Assembly (NCBI GenBank): GCA_018672315.1
Contig: CP076053.1
Location: 806,001-870,000, forward strand
DNA length: 64,000 nt
Direction of reading: 5' to 3'
DNA from: Nocardioidaceae bacterium
GTDB lineage: Bacteria; Actinomycetota; Actinomycetes; Propionibacteriales; Nocardioidaceae
Shown: piece by piece, positions 26,212-34,014 of the stretch
Numbering within the stretch: position 1 is the first letter of the stretch
Layout: every line of letters begins with the position of its first letter
Notes under the pieces: model-generated
Seen by the model: only the letters and a program-made list of their open reading frames with translations
Database searches by the model: none
What the model was told of the DNA's origin: nothing
Program-made: the position numbers and the translations under genes

Positions 26212-27657
26212 TCAGGCCTTCTCGTCGGCCTCCGGCGTCGGCTCGGCCGTCGCAGTGTCGGCCGGAGCCTCGGCCGCCTCTGCTGCTTCTGCTGACTCGG
26301 CTGCCTCTGCCGCCTCGGCCTCGGGGTCACCGATCGAGCCGTCGGGACGGAGGTTCGCGAGGTCCACCGTGGCACCGGAGGCGTCGGTGACCGTGGCCGA
26401 CTCGACGATGCGCGCGAGCGCCTTGCCCCGCAACACCTCGGCCACCATCTCGGGGATGTGGTTGTGCTGCAGCATGTGCTGGATGAACTCGTTCGGGTTC
26501 TGACCGGACTGCTGCGCACGCTGCATGAGGTGCTGCTGGAGCTCCTGCTCCTCGACCTCGATCTCCTCGGCCTTCACGACGGCGTCGAGCACGAACTGCG
26601 CCGCGACGGCGTCCCGGACACGGGCCTCGAGCTCGGCCTCGAACTCGTCGATGGTCTGCCCCTCGTCGTCGAGGTAGGCCTCCATGGTCATGCCGGCGTA
26701 CGCGAGCTGCTGCTCGACGCTCTGGCGCCTCGCCGTCAGCTCCTCGGCGACCAGGCTCTCGGGGAGGGGCACGTCGACCTTCTCCAGCAGCGCCTCCAGC
26801 ACGGCGTCGCGCGCTTCGGCGGCCTGCTCCAGGCGCTTGCCGCGCTGCAGTCGCGTGGAGACGTCCTCGCGGAGCTCGGCGACGGTGCCGAACTCCGAGG
26901 CCTCCTGGGCGAAGTCGTCGTCGAGCTCGGGGAGCTCCTGCTCCTTGACCGCGCTGACCTTGACGAGCACGTCGACCTGCTGGCCCTTGGCGTCACCGCC
27001 GACCAGCTCGGAGGTGAAGGTCTTCTCCTCGCCGGCGGACATGCCGGTCAGCGCCTCGTCGAGGCCGTCGAGCATGCCGCCACGCCCGACCTGGTAGCTG
27101 GTGCCGGTCACCTCGGCGCCCTCGACGTCCTCGCCGTCCTGGGTCGCCTTAAGGTCGATCGTCACGAAGTCGCCGTCGGCGGCCGCGCGCTCGACCTCGG
27201 TCAGCGAGGCGAAGCGCTCGCGCAGCGACTGGATCTGGGTGTCGACGTCCTCGTCGGAGACCTCGACGTCGGCCACCGAGACGGCCATGTCGCTGTAGTC
27301 GGGCACCTCGACGGCGGGCTTGATGTCCAGCTCGGCGGTGAACTCCAGGAGCTCGCCGTCCTCGAGCCGGCTGATGTCGATCTCGGGCTGCCCGAGCGGC
27401 TCGACCTCGTTCTCCTGCAGCGCGCGCATGTACACGCCCGGGAGCGCGTCGTTGATGGCCTGGTCGAGCACAGCACCCCGGCCGACCTGGCGGTCGATGA
27501 CCGGCGGCGGGACCTTGCCGCGACGGAAGCCCGGCACGTTGATCTGCTTCGCGATGTCCTTGTAGGCCTTGTCCAGGCTCGGCTGGAGCTCGGAGAAGGG
27601 GACCTCGATGGTGAGCTTGGCGCGGGTGGGCGTCAACGTCTCGACGGCGCTCTTCAC
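26212..27657 (-). CDS. tig: Trigger factor (ribosome-associated chaperone, PPIase)
   Basis: Ribosome-bound folding chaperone of 481 aa. The ribosome-docking loop GFRRGKVPP is near residue 45, an FKBP-type PPIase domain follows (QVGRGGMLDGLDEALTGMSAGE), and then the helical substrate-cradling C-domain. An acidic Ala/Glu-rich tail (EAAEAAESAEAAEAAEA) ends the protein, as in other actinobacteria. Start is GTG 27657 with a GAGAGAG-type site upstream; the open frame further upstream runs through the tRNA-Pro gene and is not coding. Confidence 0.95.
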   Translation of the reverse strand: MKSAVETLTPTRAKLTIEVPFSELQPSLDKAYKDIAKQINVPGFRRGKVPPPVIDRQVGRGAVLDQAINDALPGVYMRALQENEVEPLGQPEIDISRLEDGELLEFTAELDIKPAVEVPDYSDMAVSVADVEVSDEDVDTQIQSLRERFASLTEVERAAADGDFVTIDLKATQDGEDVEGAEVTGTSYQVGRGGMLDGLDEALTGMSAGEEKTFTSELVGGDAKGQQVDVLVKVSAVKEQELPELDDDFAQEASEFGTVAELREDVSTRLQRGKRLEQAAEARDAVLEALLEKVDVPLPESLVAEELTARRQSVEQQLAYAGMTMEAYLDDEGQTIDEFEAELEARVRDAVAAQFVLDAVVKAEEIEVEEQELQQHLMQRAQQSGQNPNEFIQHMLQHNHIPEMVAEVLRGKALARIVESATVTDASGATVDLANLRPDGSIGDPEAEAAEAAESAEAAEAAEAPADTATAEPTPEADEKA

Positions 27658-27745
27658 GGTGTTTCTCTCTCTCGCTTGCCTGATCGGGGGCTCGGCCGGC
27701 GCTGCACGGCAGCGTCCTGGTCCGGGCGGTGCGGACCGGGGTCGG

Positions 27746-27821
27746 TGGTCGGGGCGACAGGACTCGAACCTGCGATCTCCTGCTCCCAAAGCAGGCGCGC
27801 TAGCCACTACGCTACGCCCCG
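27746..27821 (-). tRNA. tRNA-Pro (anticodon UGG)
   Basis: Complete cloverleaf: acceptor CGGGGCG pairs with CGCCCCG, D-arm GCGTAGTGGCTAGCGC, anticodon stem CCTGC/GCAGG with loop TTTGGGA (TGG at 34-36), and T-arm with GTTCGAGTC. CCA is encoded at 27746-27748. It lies upstream of tig, on the same strand. Confidence 0.95.
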
Positions 27822-27940
27822 GTCTGCTGGACCCCGAGAGTGTAGAGCCCGGCACGGGTCGTACGCGAACCTGGGCGGCCGGGGACCCCGTGCCGCAGGT
27901 GTGCCAGGATGAGCGTGGTCGGCGCGTCGTCGCGGACTGC

Positions 27941-28014
27941 GCGGATGTAGCTCAATGGTAGAGCCCCAGTCTTCCAAACTGGCTACGCGGGTTCGATTCC
28001 CGTCATCCGCTCCA
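27941..28014 (+). tRNA. tRNA-Gly (anticodon UCC)
   Basis: Acceptor GCGGATG pairs with CATCCGC; D-stem GCTC/GAGC; anticodon stem CCAGT/ACTGG with loop CTTCCAA (TCC at 34-36); T-loop TTCGATT. CCA is encoded (28012-28014). Confidence 0.95.
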
Positions 28015-28029
28015 CGAGTCGCCACCGGG

Positions 28030-28043
28030 CCGGACATGTCCGG
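28030..28043. terminator. Palindrome after tRNA-Gly
   Basis: CCGGACATGTCCGG is a perfect 14-base palindrome 16 bases beyond the tRNA-Gly gene; a possible terminator or processing stem without a T-run. Confidence 0.35.
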
Positions 28044-28094
28044 TCCGGAGGGCGTGTCGGGCATGGACGCCCACGCGTCGGGAATGACGTCTTC

Positions 28095-28259
28095 ATGAGC
28101 GCACTCCGACAGATCATCTCCCGCTTCACCGGCCGCGGTCGCCGCGGCCCCACGACCACCGGCGGTGCCCCCGCCCGTGGTGGGGCCTCCCACAGCCAGG
28201 ACGCCCAGATCGGCCGCGCGGTGCGGTCGGCCGTACGGAAGTTCACCGGCAAGCGCTGA
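28095..28259 (+). CDS. Small basic protein, 54 aa, hypothetical
   Basis: A 54-codon frame from ATG 28095 to TGA 28257-28259 encodes a very basic peptide starting MSALRQIISRFTGRGRRG and ending VRSAVRKFTGKR. The ends resemble each other (xxISRFTGRG and xxVRKFTGKR) around a Gly/Ala/Ser-rich middle. I do not recognise a family. The amphipathic basic ends would suit binding to nucleic acid or membrane. There is no strong ribosome site, so expression is uncertain. It lies between tRNA-Gly and the convergent PP2C gene. Confidence 0.5.
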   Translation: MSALRQIISRFTGRGRRGPTTTGGAPARGGASHSQDAQIGRAVRSAVRKFTGKR

Positions 28260-28269
28260 GCGGCGCGGG

Positions 28270-29349
28270 TCAGACCCGCTGCAGCACCACCAGGGCACAG
28301 TCGTCGCCGGCCCGGGCGCGGGCGAGTCCGTCCATGATCCTGGTGGTGGGGGCCGTGCGGTCCTCGCGCAGGACCTCGACGGTCCTCGTCACCATGGCGG
28401 AGATGCCCTCGTCGATCTCGAGGGTGCGGTCCTCGACCATGCCGTCGGTGTAGAGCATCAGCACGTCCCCGCGGTCGAGGCGGCCCTGGACCGAGTCGTA
28501 CTCGATGTCGGGCAGGAGCCCCAGCACCGGGCCCGGCGGCTGCAGCTTCGACCAGTGCCCGAGACCGACCGGCAGGTGGACGCTGGGCGGGTGACCCGCC
28601 GAGGTGATCCAGTAGTCGCCCTCGAGCAGGTCCACGTGGGCGTGGACGGCGGTCGCGAAGCCCTCGTCCCACCCCTGGTCGACGAGGAACTCGTTGACCA
28701 CGTCGAGGAAGTTCGGGCCCGGCAACCCGGTGAGCAGGGCTCCCATCGCCCCGTTGAGCACCAGGGAGCGCGAACCGGCGCCGACGCCCTTGCCAGAGAC
28801 GTCCACCACCACCAGGTCCAGCCACCGGCCGTTGCCCGAGAGGTGGCCGAGCACGAAGTCGCCCGAGAACTGGGTGTTGCCGGCCGCCTGCATCCTGCTG
28901 TCCAGGCTCCAGCCCGCGGGCACCTCGGGCAGGGGGCTCTGCCGCAGGATCCGGTCGCGCAGGTCGACGAGGAGACGTTCGCCCGTACGCCCCGTGACCC
29001 CCAGTCGGTCGCGGAGGATCGCCCCGCGCAGGACGAAGGCCGTGATCGAGAAGACGGCGAGGAAGCGGAGCACCGTCTCCCAGCCCTCGATGGGCAGTCC
29101 GACGAGCATGGCGAGGAAGTTGCCGACCATCCACACGGCGAACCAGGCCAGACGGCGCGGTCCCAGCCAGATCGAGGAGAGGTAGACCGGCAGCAGCTGC
29201 ACCGTGTAGAGCTCGGCGTCACGAACAACAGCCATGGCCGTGATGGCCGAGGAGAGCAGCCCGAGGAAGACCAGGGCCGACCGCTCCGACGGGTCCACAC
29301 GCACCCGCTCGAGGGCACGACGCGGCAGCCGGGACCAGCGGGAGTTCAC
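28270..29349 (-). CDS. Membrane-anchored PP2C-family Ser/Thr phosphatase (SpoIIE type)
   Basis: Predicted protein phosphatase of 359 aa. An N-terminal region with about four membrane helices (ALVFLGLLSSAITAMAVV and on) leads to a SpoIIE/PP2C domain with GDFVLGHL, VVVDVSGKGVGAGSRSLV and MLYTDGMVEDR, which hold the metal-binding Asp residues. Such proteins usually dephosphorylate anti-sigma antagonists in partner-switching stress pathways; no such partner is encoded nearby. I start it at GTG 29349 since the longer frame overlaps rpiB. Confidence 0.85.
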   Translation of the reverse strand: MNSRWSRLPRRALERVRVDPSERSALVFLGLLSSAITAMAVVRDAELYTVQLLPVYLSSIWLGPRRLAWFAVWMVGNFLAMLVGLPIEGWETVLRFLAVFSITAFVLRGAILRDRLGVTGRTGERLLVDLRDRILRQSPLPEVPAGWSLDSRMQAAGNTQFSGDFVLGHLSGNGRWLDLVVVDVSGKGVGAGSRSLVLNGAMGALLTGLPGPNFLDVVNEFLVDQGWDEGFATAVHAHVDLLEGDYWITSAGHPPSVHLPVGLGHWSKLQPPGPVLGLLPDIEYDSVQGRLDRGDVLMLYTDGMVEDRTLEIDEGISAMVTRTVEVLREDRTAPTTRIMDGLARARAGDDCALVVLQRV

Positions 29350-29389
29350 CCGTCCGGATCCGGCAGGGCCCTTGCGGCCCGGCGCCACC

Positions 29390-29869
29390 TCAGGTGGCGG
29401 ACGCAGGGAGCGGAGGCAGCTCTCCCGTCTCCTCATAGGACGCAAGCATGCCGATACGCCGGACATGGCGTGCGTCGTTGCTGAAGTCCGTGGTGAGGAA
29501 CTCACCCACGAACGACGTCATCTCCTCGATGCTGTGCATCCGTCCCCCGACAGAGATGACGTTGGCGTCGTTGTGCTCACGTGCCAGGCGAGCGGTCTCG
29601 AGGCTCCACACGAGGGCGGCGCGTACGCCGTCGACCTTGTTGGCCGCCATCTGCTCACCGTTGCCGCTGCCCCCCACGACGACACCCAGGCTGCCCGGGT
29701 CACCGGCGACACCCTCCGCGGCGCGGAGGCAGAAGACGGGGTAGTCGTCGAGGGCGTCGTACACGAAGGGTCCGTGATCGACCACGTCGTACCCCTGCTC
29801 GCGGAGCCAGGCGGCGACGTGGTCCTTCAACTCCAGACCGGCATGGTCTGACCCGAGGTGGACACGCAT
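29390..29869 (-). CDS. rpiB: Ribose-5-phosphate isomerase B
   Basis: Interconverts ribose 5-phosphate and ribulose 5-phosphate in the pentose phosphate pathway. N-terminal GSDHAGLELKDHV and the VVVGGSGNGEQMAANKV loop are the RpiB signatures, followed by the NDANVISVGGRM phosphate site. At 159 aa it has the usual actinobacterial length. The start at ATG 29869 follows CAGGAT by seven bases, a weak leaderless arrangement. Confidence 0.94.
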   Translation of the reverse strand: MRVHLGSDHAGLELKDHVAAWLREQGYDVVDHGPFVYDALDDYPVFCLRAAEGVAGDPGSLGVVVGGSGNGEQMAANKVDGVRAALVWSLETARLAREHNDANVISVGGRMHSIEEMTSFVGEFLTTDFSNDARHVRRIGMLASYEETGELPPLPASAT

Positions 29870-29882
29870 GCTCGGGATCCTG

Positions 29883-30782
29883 TCAAAGATGCAACGATTT
29901 GAGAAATCCCGCGCTCACCCCTGTGACCAGGGACGCGGCGTCGAAGACCGCGGGGTGACGCCAGAAGCCGTGCAGCATCCCGAGCACCCTGAGCGCCTGC
30001 ACGCGGACGCCGAGCTCGGCCAGTCGCGCGGCCAGCCACTCCCCCTCGTCACGCAACGGGTCGTGCTCCGCGGTCACCACCAGCGTCGGCGGCAGGTCGC
30101 CGAGGCGCGAGGACCGCAGCGGCGCCAGGTCGGGGTGCTCGAGGTCCTCCGGCGACCCGGCGTACTGCTGCCAGAACCACGCCGCCTCCCGGGCGTCGAA
30201 CCCCGCGGTCTCGCTCGCGTACGACGGCCACGCCGCGGCCGGGTCGAGGAAGGGGTAGACGAGCACCAGACCTGCAACGAGGGCGGGGTTGCGGAGAGTA
30301 CCCACCAGGGCGAGGTTGCCGCCGGCGGAGTCCCCGTGGAGGGTCACAGGACCCTCGAGCCCCAGCTCGGCGGCGTCACGGCTCAGCACGCGCAGCACCG
30401 TGTCGACGTCGTCGGGTGCCGCAGGGAATCGGTGCTCGGGCGGTCGCCGGTAGTCGACGCTCAGCACCGGGACCGTGGAGGCCAGAGCGAGACGGCGCGC
30501 CGCCGCGTCGTGCACCTCCACGTCACCGAAGACGAAGCCCCCACCGTGCAGGTGCACCACCACCCCCGGGGCGTCGTGCCCCCGGCCCCGCGGCCGGTAG
30601 AGGCGTACGGGCACACCGTCGGCGTCGAGGTCGCGCACCTCGGCCACCTCGGGACGAGCCTCCGCCGCAGCAACGTCACGCGCCTGCGTACGCGTCGCCT
30701 CGATGTCGAAGCCGGGCTCGAAGTTCCTCGGACCCGAGGGCTGTGCCTCGAGGGAGGCCAGCGCCTGGGGGTGGAGCGCCAT
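29883..30782 (-). CDS. Alpha/beta hydrolase, hormone-sensitive lipase family esterase
   Basis: Carboxylesterase-like enzyme of 299 aa. The oxyanion motif HGGGF (near residue 79) and nucleophile elbow GDSAGG (near residue 150) define the HSL family; acid and base are in AEHDPLRDEG and MLHGFW. The natural ester is unknown. It ends 13 bases before the rpiB start, so the two may be co-transcribed. Confidence 0.88.
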   Translation of the reverse strand: MALHPQALASLEAQPSGPRNFEPGFDIEATRTQARDVAAAEARPEVAEVRDLDADGVPVRLYRPRGRGHDAPGVVVHLHGGGFVFGDVEVHDAAARRLALASTVPVLSVDYRRPPEHRFPAAPDDVDTVLRVLSRDAAELGLEGPVTLHGDSAGGNLALVGTLRNPALVAGLVLVYPFLDPAAAWPSYASETAGFDAREAAWFWQQYAGSPEDLEHPDLAPLRSSRLGDLPPTLVVTAEHDPLRDEGEWLAARLAELGVRVQALRVLGMLHGFWRHPAVFDAASLVTGVSAGFLKSLHL

Positions 30783-30800
30783 GGTCGGGTGCCGCGCCGT

Positions 30801-31364
30801 TCAGCGCTGCATCATCGCGTCGAGCGCGACCGCCACGGAGGCGGCCACGCGCCAGTCGACGCGCTCGTCGGGCACCTCGACGGCGTAGCGGTCCCGCATC
30901 GTGGGCTTGCGCTCGACCGACATGAGCACTCCCGACCGTCCCGACTCCTCCGCCTGCGCGGAGGTGAAGTCGAAGTGGATCGGCAGGAAGGGCACGTCCA
31001 TCACGCGGCGCAGGATCGCGATGCCCTGGGAGCGCTCGACGCCGGTGGCGGCGTACCCGGGCCCCTCGAGGGTGAAGGTGCTGCGCGAGAGCGACTTCGC
31101 GAAGTCCTTGCTGAAGGAGGCGAGCGGGCTGCCCTCGGCGTCGACCACGTCGTACGTGGCCCCGAAGTCGAGCACCTGACGCGCGGCGAAGGAGAAGGAC
31201 TCGTGGCCCTCCTCGTCCCGGAAGGTGACGCGCTCCTTCAGCGCCATGCGCTTCTGGCGCGCCTCGGCGACGTCGAGCCCGCCGGCGACGACGCGGTAGA
31301 CGTTCGTGGTCATCGCGAACTTCTGGTGCAGCTCGAAGCGTGGGAGGTGCAGGACCTCGGTCAT
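30801..31364 (-). CDS. LURP-one-related / scramblase-like protein
   Basis: A 187-aa protein with the tubby-like LURP-one fold: [17 protein letters not shown] at the start, then repeated strands around [23 protein letters not shown] and [18 protein letters not shown], and [17 protein letters not shown] at the end. Relatives are small beta-barrel proteins of unclear function, often compared with phospholipid scramblases. ATG 31364 overlaps the metG stop as ATGA, so it is translated together with metG. Confidence 0.8.
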   Translation of the reverse strand: MTEVLHLPRFELHQKFAMTTNVYRVVAGGLDVAEARQKRMALKERVTFRDEEGHESFSFAARQVLDFGATYDVVDAEGSPLASFSKDFAKSLSRSTFTLEGPGYAATGVERSQGIAILRRVMDVPFLPIHFDFTSAQAEESGRSGVLMSVERKPTMRDRYAVEVPDERVDWRVAASVAVALDAMMQR

Positions 31365-33181
31365 GGCGTTGCCTCCTCGTCGAGCCGGGCGAGCTCTGCC
31401 TCGACCACCGCGGTGTCGAGCTTGCGGAAGACGGGCGTCGGCTTGGCGACCGGCGTGCCCACCGTGATCGGTGAGCTCGCCCAGGCTGGCACGTCGGCGT
31501 AGTCCCCGGTGATGACCGGGTACGGCGCGCCGCCGTCGAGATCCTCGACCTCCTCCAGACGGGGCATCGGCGCGATGCGTCCCGCGCCCCCGAGCACCCG
31601 GTCGACCGCGTTCGCGCTGAAGGGCAGGAACGGGCTGAGCACCACGTTGAGGTCGGCCACCGCCTGGCACATGACGTGCAGCACCGTGCCCAGGCGCTCA
31701 CGCTCGTCCTCGCCCTTGAGCGTCCAGGGGGCCTCGTCGGAGACGTAGCGGTTGACCTCGCCGACCGTACGCATCGCCTCGCCGATCGCGGCTTTCTGCC
31801 GGTGCCGGCCGATCTGGTCGCCGACGCGAGCGAAGGTCTCGCGCACGTCGGCGAGCAGCCGCTCGTCGCGCTCGGTGAGCTCGCCCACCGCCGGGATCTC
31901 GCCGAAGTTCTTCGCCACCAGGCTGGCGGTGCGGTTGACCAGGTTGCCCCAGCCCGCGACCAGCTCGTCGTTCGTACGCCGCACGAACTCGCTCCAGGTG
32001 AAGTCGGCGTCCTGGTTCTCGGGACCGGCTGCGGCGACGAAGTAGCGGAACGCGTCGGGCTGGTAGCGCTCGAGCATGTCGCGCACGTAGATCACGACGC
32101 GCTTGGAGGAGGAGAACTTCTTGCCCTCCATGGTCAGGAACTCCGAGCTGACGACCTCGGTCGGCAGGTTCAGCACGCCGTAGTCGCCCGGGTCGCCGCC
32201 CTTCTCGCCCCTCCCCGCGTACGCCAACAGCTCGGCGGGCCAGATCTGGGAGTGGAAGGTGATGTTGTCCTTGCCCATGAAGTAGTAGGACAGGGAGTCC
32301 GTCGTGCCGTCTGGGCCGGGGTTCCACCAGTCGCGCCAGGCCTCCGCGTTCCCGGACCGGCGGGCCCACTCGATGCTCGCCGAGAGGTAGCCGATGACGG
32401 CGTCGAACCAGACGTACAGCTTCTTCGTCGGGTTGTCCCGCCAACCCTCGAGCGGGATCGTGATGCCCCAGTCGATGTCGCGCGTCATCGCCCGGGGGCG
32501 GATCTCCTTGAGGATGTTCTGGCTGAAGCGGATGACGTTGGGCCGCCAGGTGCCGGACGCCTCACGCTCGTCGAGCCACTCCGCCAGCGCGTCGGCGAGC
32601 GCCGGCAGGTCCAGCAGGAAGTGCTGGGTCTCGACGAACTCGGGGGTCTCACCGTTGATGCGGCTCACCGGGTCGATGAGGTCGGCGGGGTCGAGCTGGT
32701 TGCCGCACGCGTCGCACTGGTCGCCGCGGGCGCCGGGCGTCTTGCAGATGGGGCAGGTGCCCTCGATGTAGCGGTCGGGCAGCGTGCGGCCCGTGGACGG
32801 CGAGATGGCGCCGTAGGTCGTCTGCTCGACGAAGTAGCCGTTGTCGTGGACCCCGCGGAACATCTCCTGCACCACGGCCTCGTGGTTGCGGGTGGTGGTG
32901 CGCGTGTAGAGGTCGTACGTCAGACCCAGGCTGACGAGGTCCTCGGCGATGAGGCGGTGGTTCCTGTCCGCGAGCTCCTGCGCGGTCAACCCGGCCTCGT
33001 CGGCGGCGATCAGGATCGGGGTGCCGTGCTCGTCGGTGCCCGAGACCATCAAGACGTCGTGACCGGCCATGCGCATGTAGCGGCTGAAGACGTCCGAGGG
33101 CACCCCGAAGCCGGCCACGTGGCCGATGTGGCGGGGCCCGTTGGCGTACGGCCAGGCGACGGCGGAGAGCACACGGGTCAT
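31361..33181 (-). CDS. metG: Methionine--tRNA ligase
   Basis: Class I synthetase that charges tRNA-Met. The HIGH motif appears as [15 protein letters not shown] as KKFSSSKR, and the zinc knuckles as CPICKTPG and CDACG. At 606 aa it lacks the C-terminal tRNA-binding domain found in some longer enzymes. TAGGGT ends six bases before ATG 33181, indicating a leaderless mRNA. The scramblase-like gene is coupled downstream. Confidence 0.96.
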   Translation of the reverse strand: MTRVLSAVAWPYANGPRHIGHVAGFGVPSDVFSRYMRMAGHDVLMVSGTDEHGTPILIAADEAGLTAQELADRNHRLIAEDLVSLGLTYDLYTRTTTRNHEAVVQEMFRGVHDNGYFVEQTTYGAISPSTGRTLPDRYIEGTCPICKTPGARGDQCDACGNQLDPADLIDPVSRINGETPEFVETQHFLLDLPALADALAEWLDEREASGTWRPNVIRFSQNILKEIRPRAMTRDIDWGITIPLEGWRDNPTKKLYVWFDAVIGYLSASIEWARRSGNAEAWRDWWNPGPDGTTDSLSYYFMGKDNITFHSQIWPAELLAYAGRGEKGGDPGDYGVLNLPTEVVSSEFLTMEGKKFSSSKRVVIYVRDMLERYQPDAFRYFVAAAGPENQDADFTWSEFVRRTNDELVAGWGNLVNRTASLVAKNFGEIPAVGELTERDERLLADVRETFARVGDQIGRHRQKAAIGEAMRTVGEVNRYVSDEAPWTLKGEDERERLGTVLHVMCQAVADLNVVLSPFLPFSANAVDRVLGGAGRIAPMPRLEEVEDLDGGAPYPVITGDYADVPAWASSPITVGTPVAKPTPVFRKLDTAVVEAELARLDEEATP

Positions 33182-33187
33182 GGCGTC

Positions 33188-33193
33188 ACCCTA
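33188..33193 (-). promoter_or_regulatory. -10 element for metG
   Basis: TAGGGT ending six bases before ATG 33181; no T-box or other leader can fit between them. Confidence 0.6.
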
Positions 33194-33234
33194 GTGAGAC
33201 GGCCAGGTCGGTGGAGGGGCGAGGCTCCCGGGCC

Positions 33235-33278
33235 GGTGGTCGAGCAGCGAGGCGCCGGCCGAGCGTCTCGACACCGCC
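33235..33278. repeat. Dispersed palindromic repeat, copy 2
   Basis: GGTGGTCGAGCAGCGAGGCG followed by CCGGCCGAGCGTCTCGACACC. Outer arms (GGTGTCGAGA-type versus GGTGGTCGAG) can pair. It lies in the gap between metG and the Rv2466c-like gene. Confidence 0.7.
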
Positions 33279-33298
33279 GGAGGCGTACGGCTCTCTGC

Positions 33299-33922
33299 TC
33301 AGGAGAAGTCGGGGCCCTTGTCGCGGCTGCGCTTGAGCTCGAAGAAGCCGGGAGTGCTCGCGACGAGCACGGCACCGTCCCAGAGCCGACCGGCCGCCTC
33401 GCCCTTCGGCGTGGGCGTCACGACCGGGCCGAAGAACGCGGTGCCCTCGACCTCGATCACCGGGGTGCCGACGTCCTGGCCGACGCGGTCGATGCCGTCC
33501 TGGTGGGAGGCGCGCAGCTGCTCGTCGTACGCCTCGGACTCCGCCGCCGCGGCGAGCTCGACGGGGAGGTCGACCTCACGGAGGGCCTCCTCGATGAGGG
33601 GGCGGTCCGGGGTGCGGTCCTGGAGGTGGATGCGGTTGCCCAGGGCGGTGTAGAGCGGCAGCAGCACCTCGTCGCCGTGGTCCTGGGCGGCGGCGATGCA
33701 CACGCGTACGGGGCCCCAGGCACGCTTCATCGCCTCGGCGTACTCCTCGGGCACGTCCTGGCCCTCGTTGAGCACCGCCAGGCTCATGACGTGCCAGCGC
33801 GTGGTCACCGGGCGCACCTGCTCGACCTCGAGCATCCAGCGCGAGGTCATCCACGCCCAGGGGCACAGCGGGTCGAACCAGAAGTCAGCGGTCTGCGTGG
33901 TCTCAGGAGCGGTGGAGGTCAT
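33299..33922 (-). CDS. Rv2466c-like thioredoxin-fold protein (DsbA family, mycothiol-linked)
   Basis: Thioredoxin-fold protein of 207 aa related to the mycothiol-dependent reductase Rv2466c of M. tuberculosis. The N-terminal FWFDPLCPWAWMTSRW is the active-site region. The second cysteine of the CPWC motif is alanine here, so it would work as a monothiol protein. The rest (AQDHGDEVLLPLYTALG, DVGTPVIEVEGTAFFGPVV) matches the family. I prefer ATG 33922 over the in-frame upstream codon at 33937. It is divergent from pepN. Confidence 0.85.
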   Translation of the reverse strand: MTSTAPETTQTADFWFDPLCPWAWMTSRWMLEVEQVRPVTTRWHVMSLAVLNEGQDVPEEYAEAMKRAWGPVRVCIAAAQDHGDEVLLPLYTALGNRIHLQDRTPDRPLIEEALREVDLPVELAAAAESEAYDEQLRASHQDGIDRVGQDVGTPVIEVEGTAFFGPVVTPTPKGEAAGRLWDGAVLVASTPGFFELKRSRDKGPDFS

Positions 33923-33955
33923 GCCGGTCTCAACCACCCGGGCGGCGAAGATGTT

Positions 33956-34000
33956 CCGGGTCTCGCGGCTCGGCTGGCGCCTCGCTCCTCGACCACCGGG
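33956..34000. repeat. Dispersed palindromic repeat, copy 3
   Basis: On the minus strand it reads GGTGGTCGAGGAGCGAGGCG then CCAGCCGAGCCGCGAGACC, nearly the same as copy 2. It lies directly upstream of the pepN -10 element and would supply its -35 region. Confidence 0.7.
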
Positions 34001-34002
34001 AC

Positions 34003-34008
34003 TAGCCT
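34003..34008 (+). promoter_or_regulatory. -10 element for pepN
   Basis: TAGCCT ending six bases before ATG 34015; leaderless spacing, immediately next to repeat copy 3. Confidence 0.55.
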
Positions 34009-34014
34009 CGCGCC

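Noticed and set aside
27658-27855. N-terminal extension of trigger factor from 27855
   Set aside because: It would run through the tRNA-Pro gene, and the family start matches GTG 27657.
27746-28014. Integration site at the tRNA-Pro/tRNA-Gly pair
   Set aside because: No integrase, no duplicated tRNA 3' end and no change of gene type around it.
30000-31500. Plus-strand open frame opposite the esterase and LURP-one genes
   Set aside because: Arg/His/Gly-rich shadow frame of two recognisable minus-strand genes.
33182-33234. SAM riboswitch or T-box upstream of metG
   Set aside because: The -10 sits six bases from the start codon, leaving no room for a leader.
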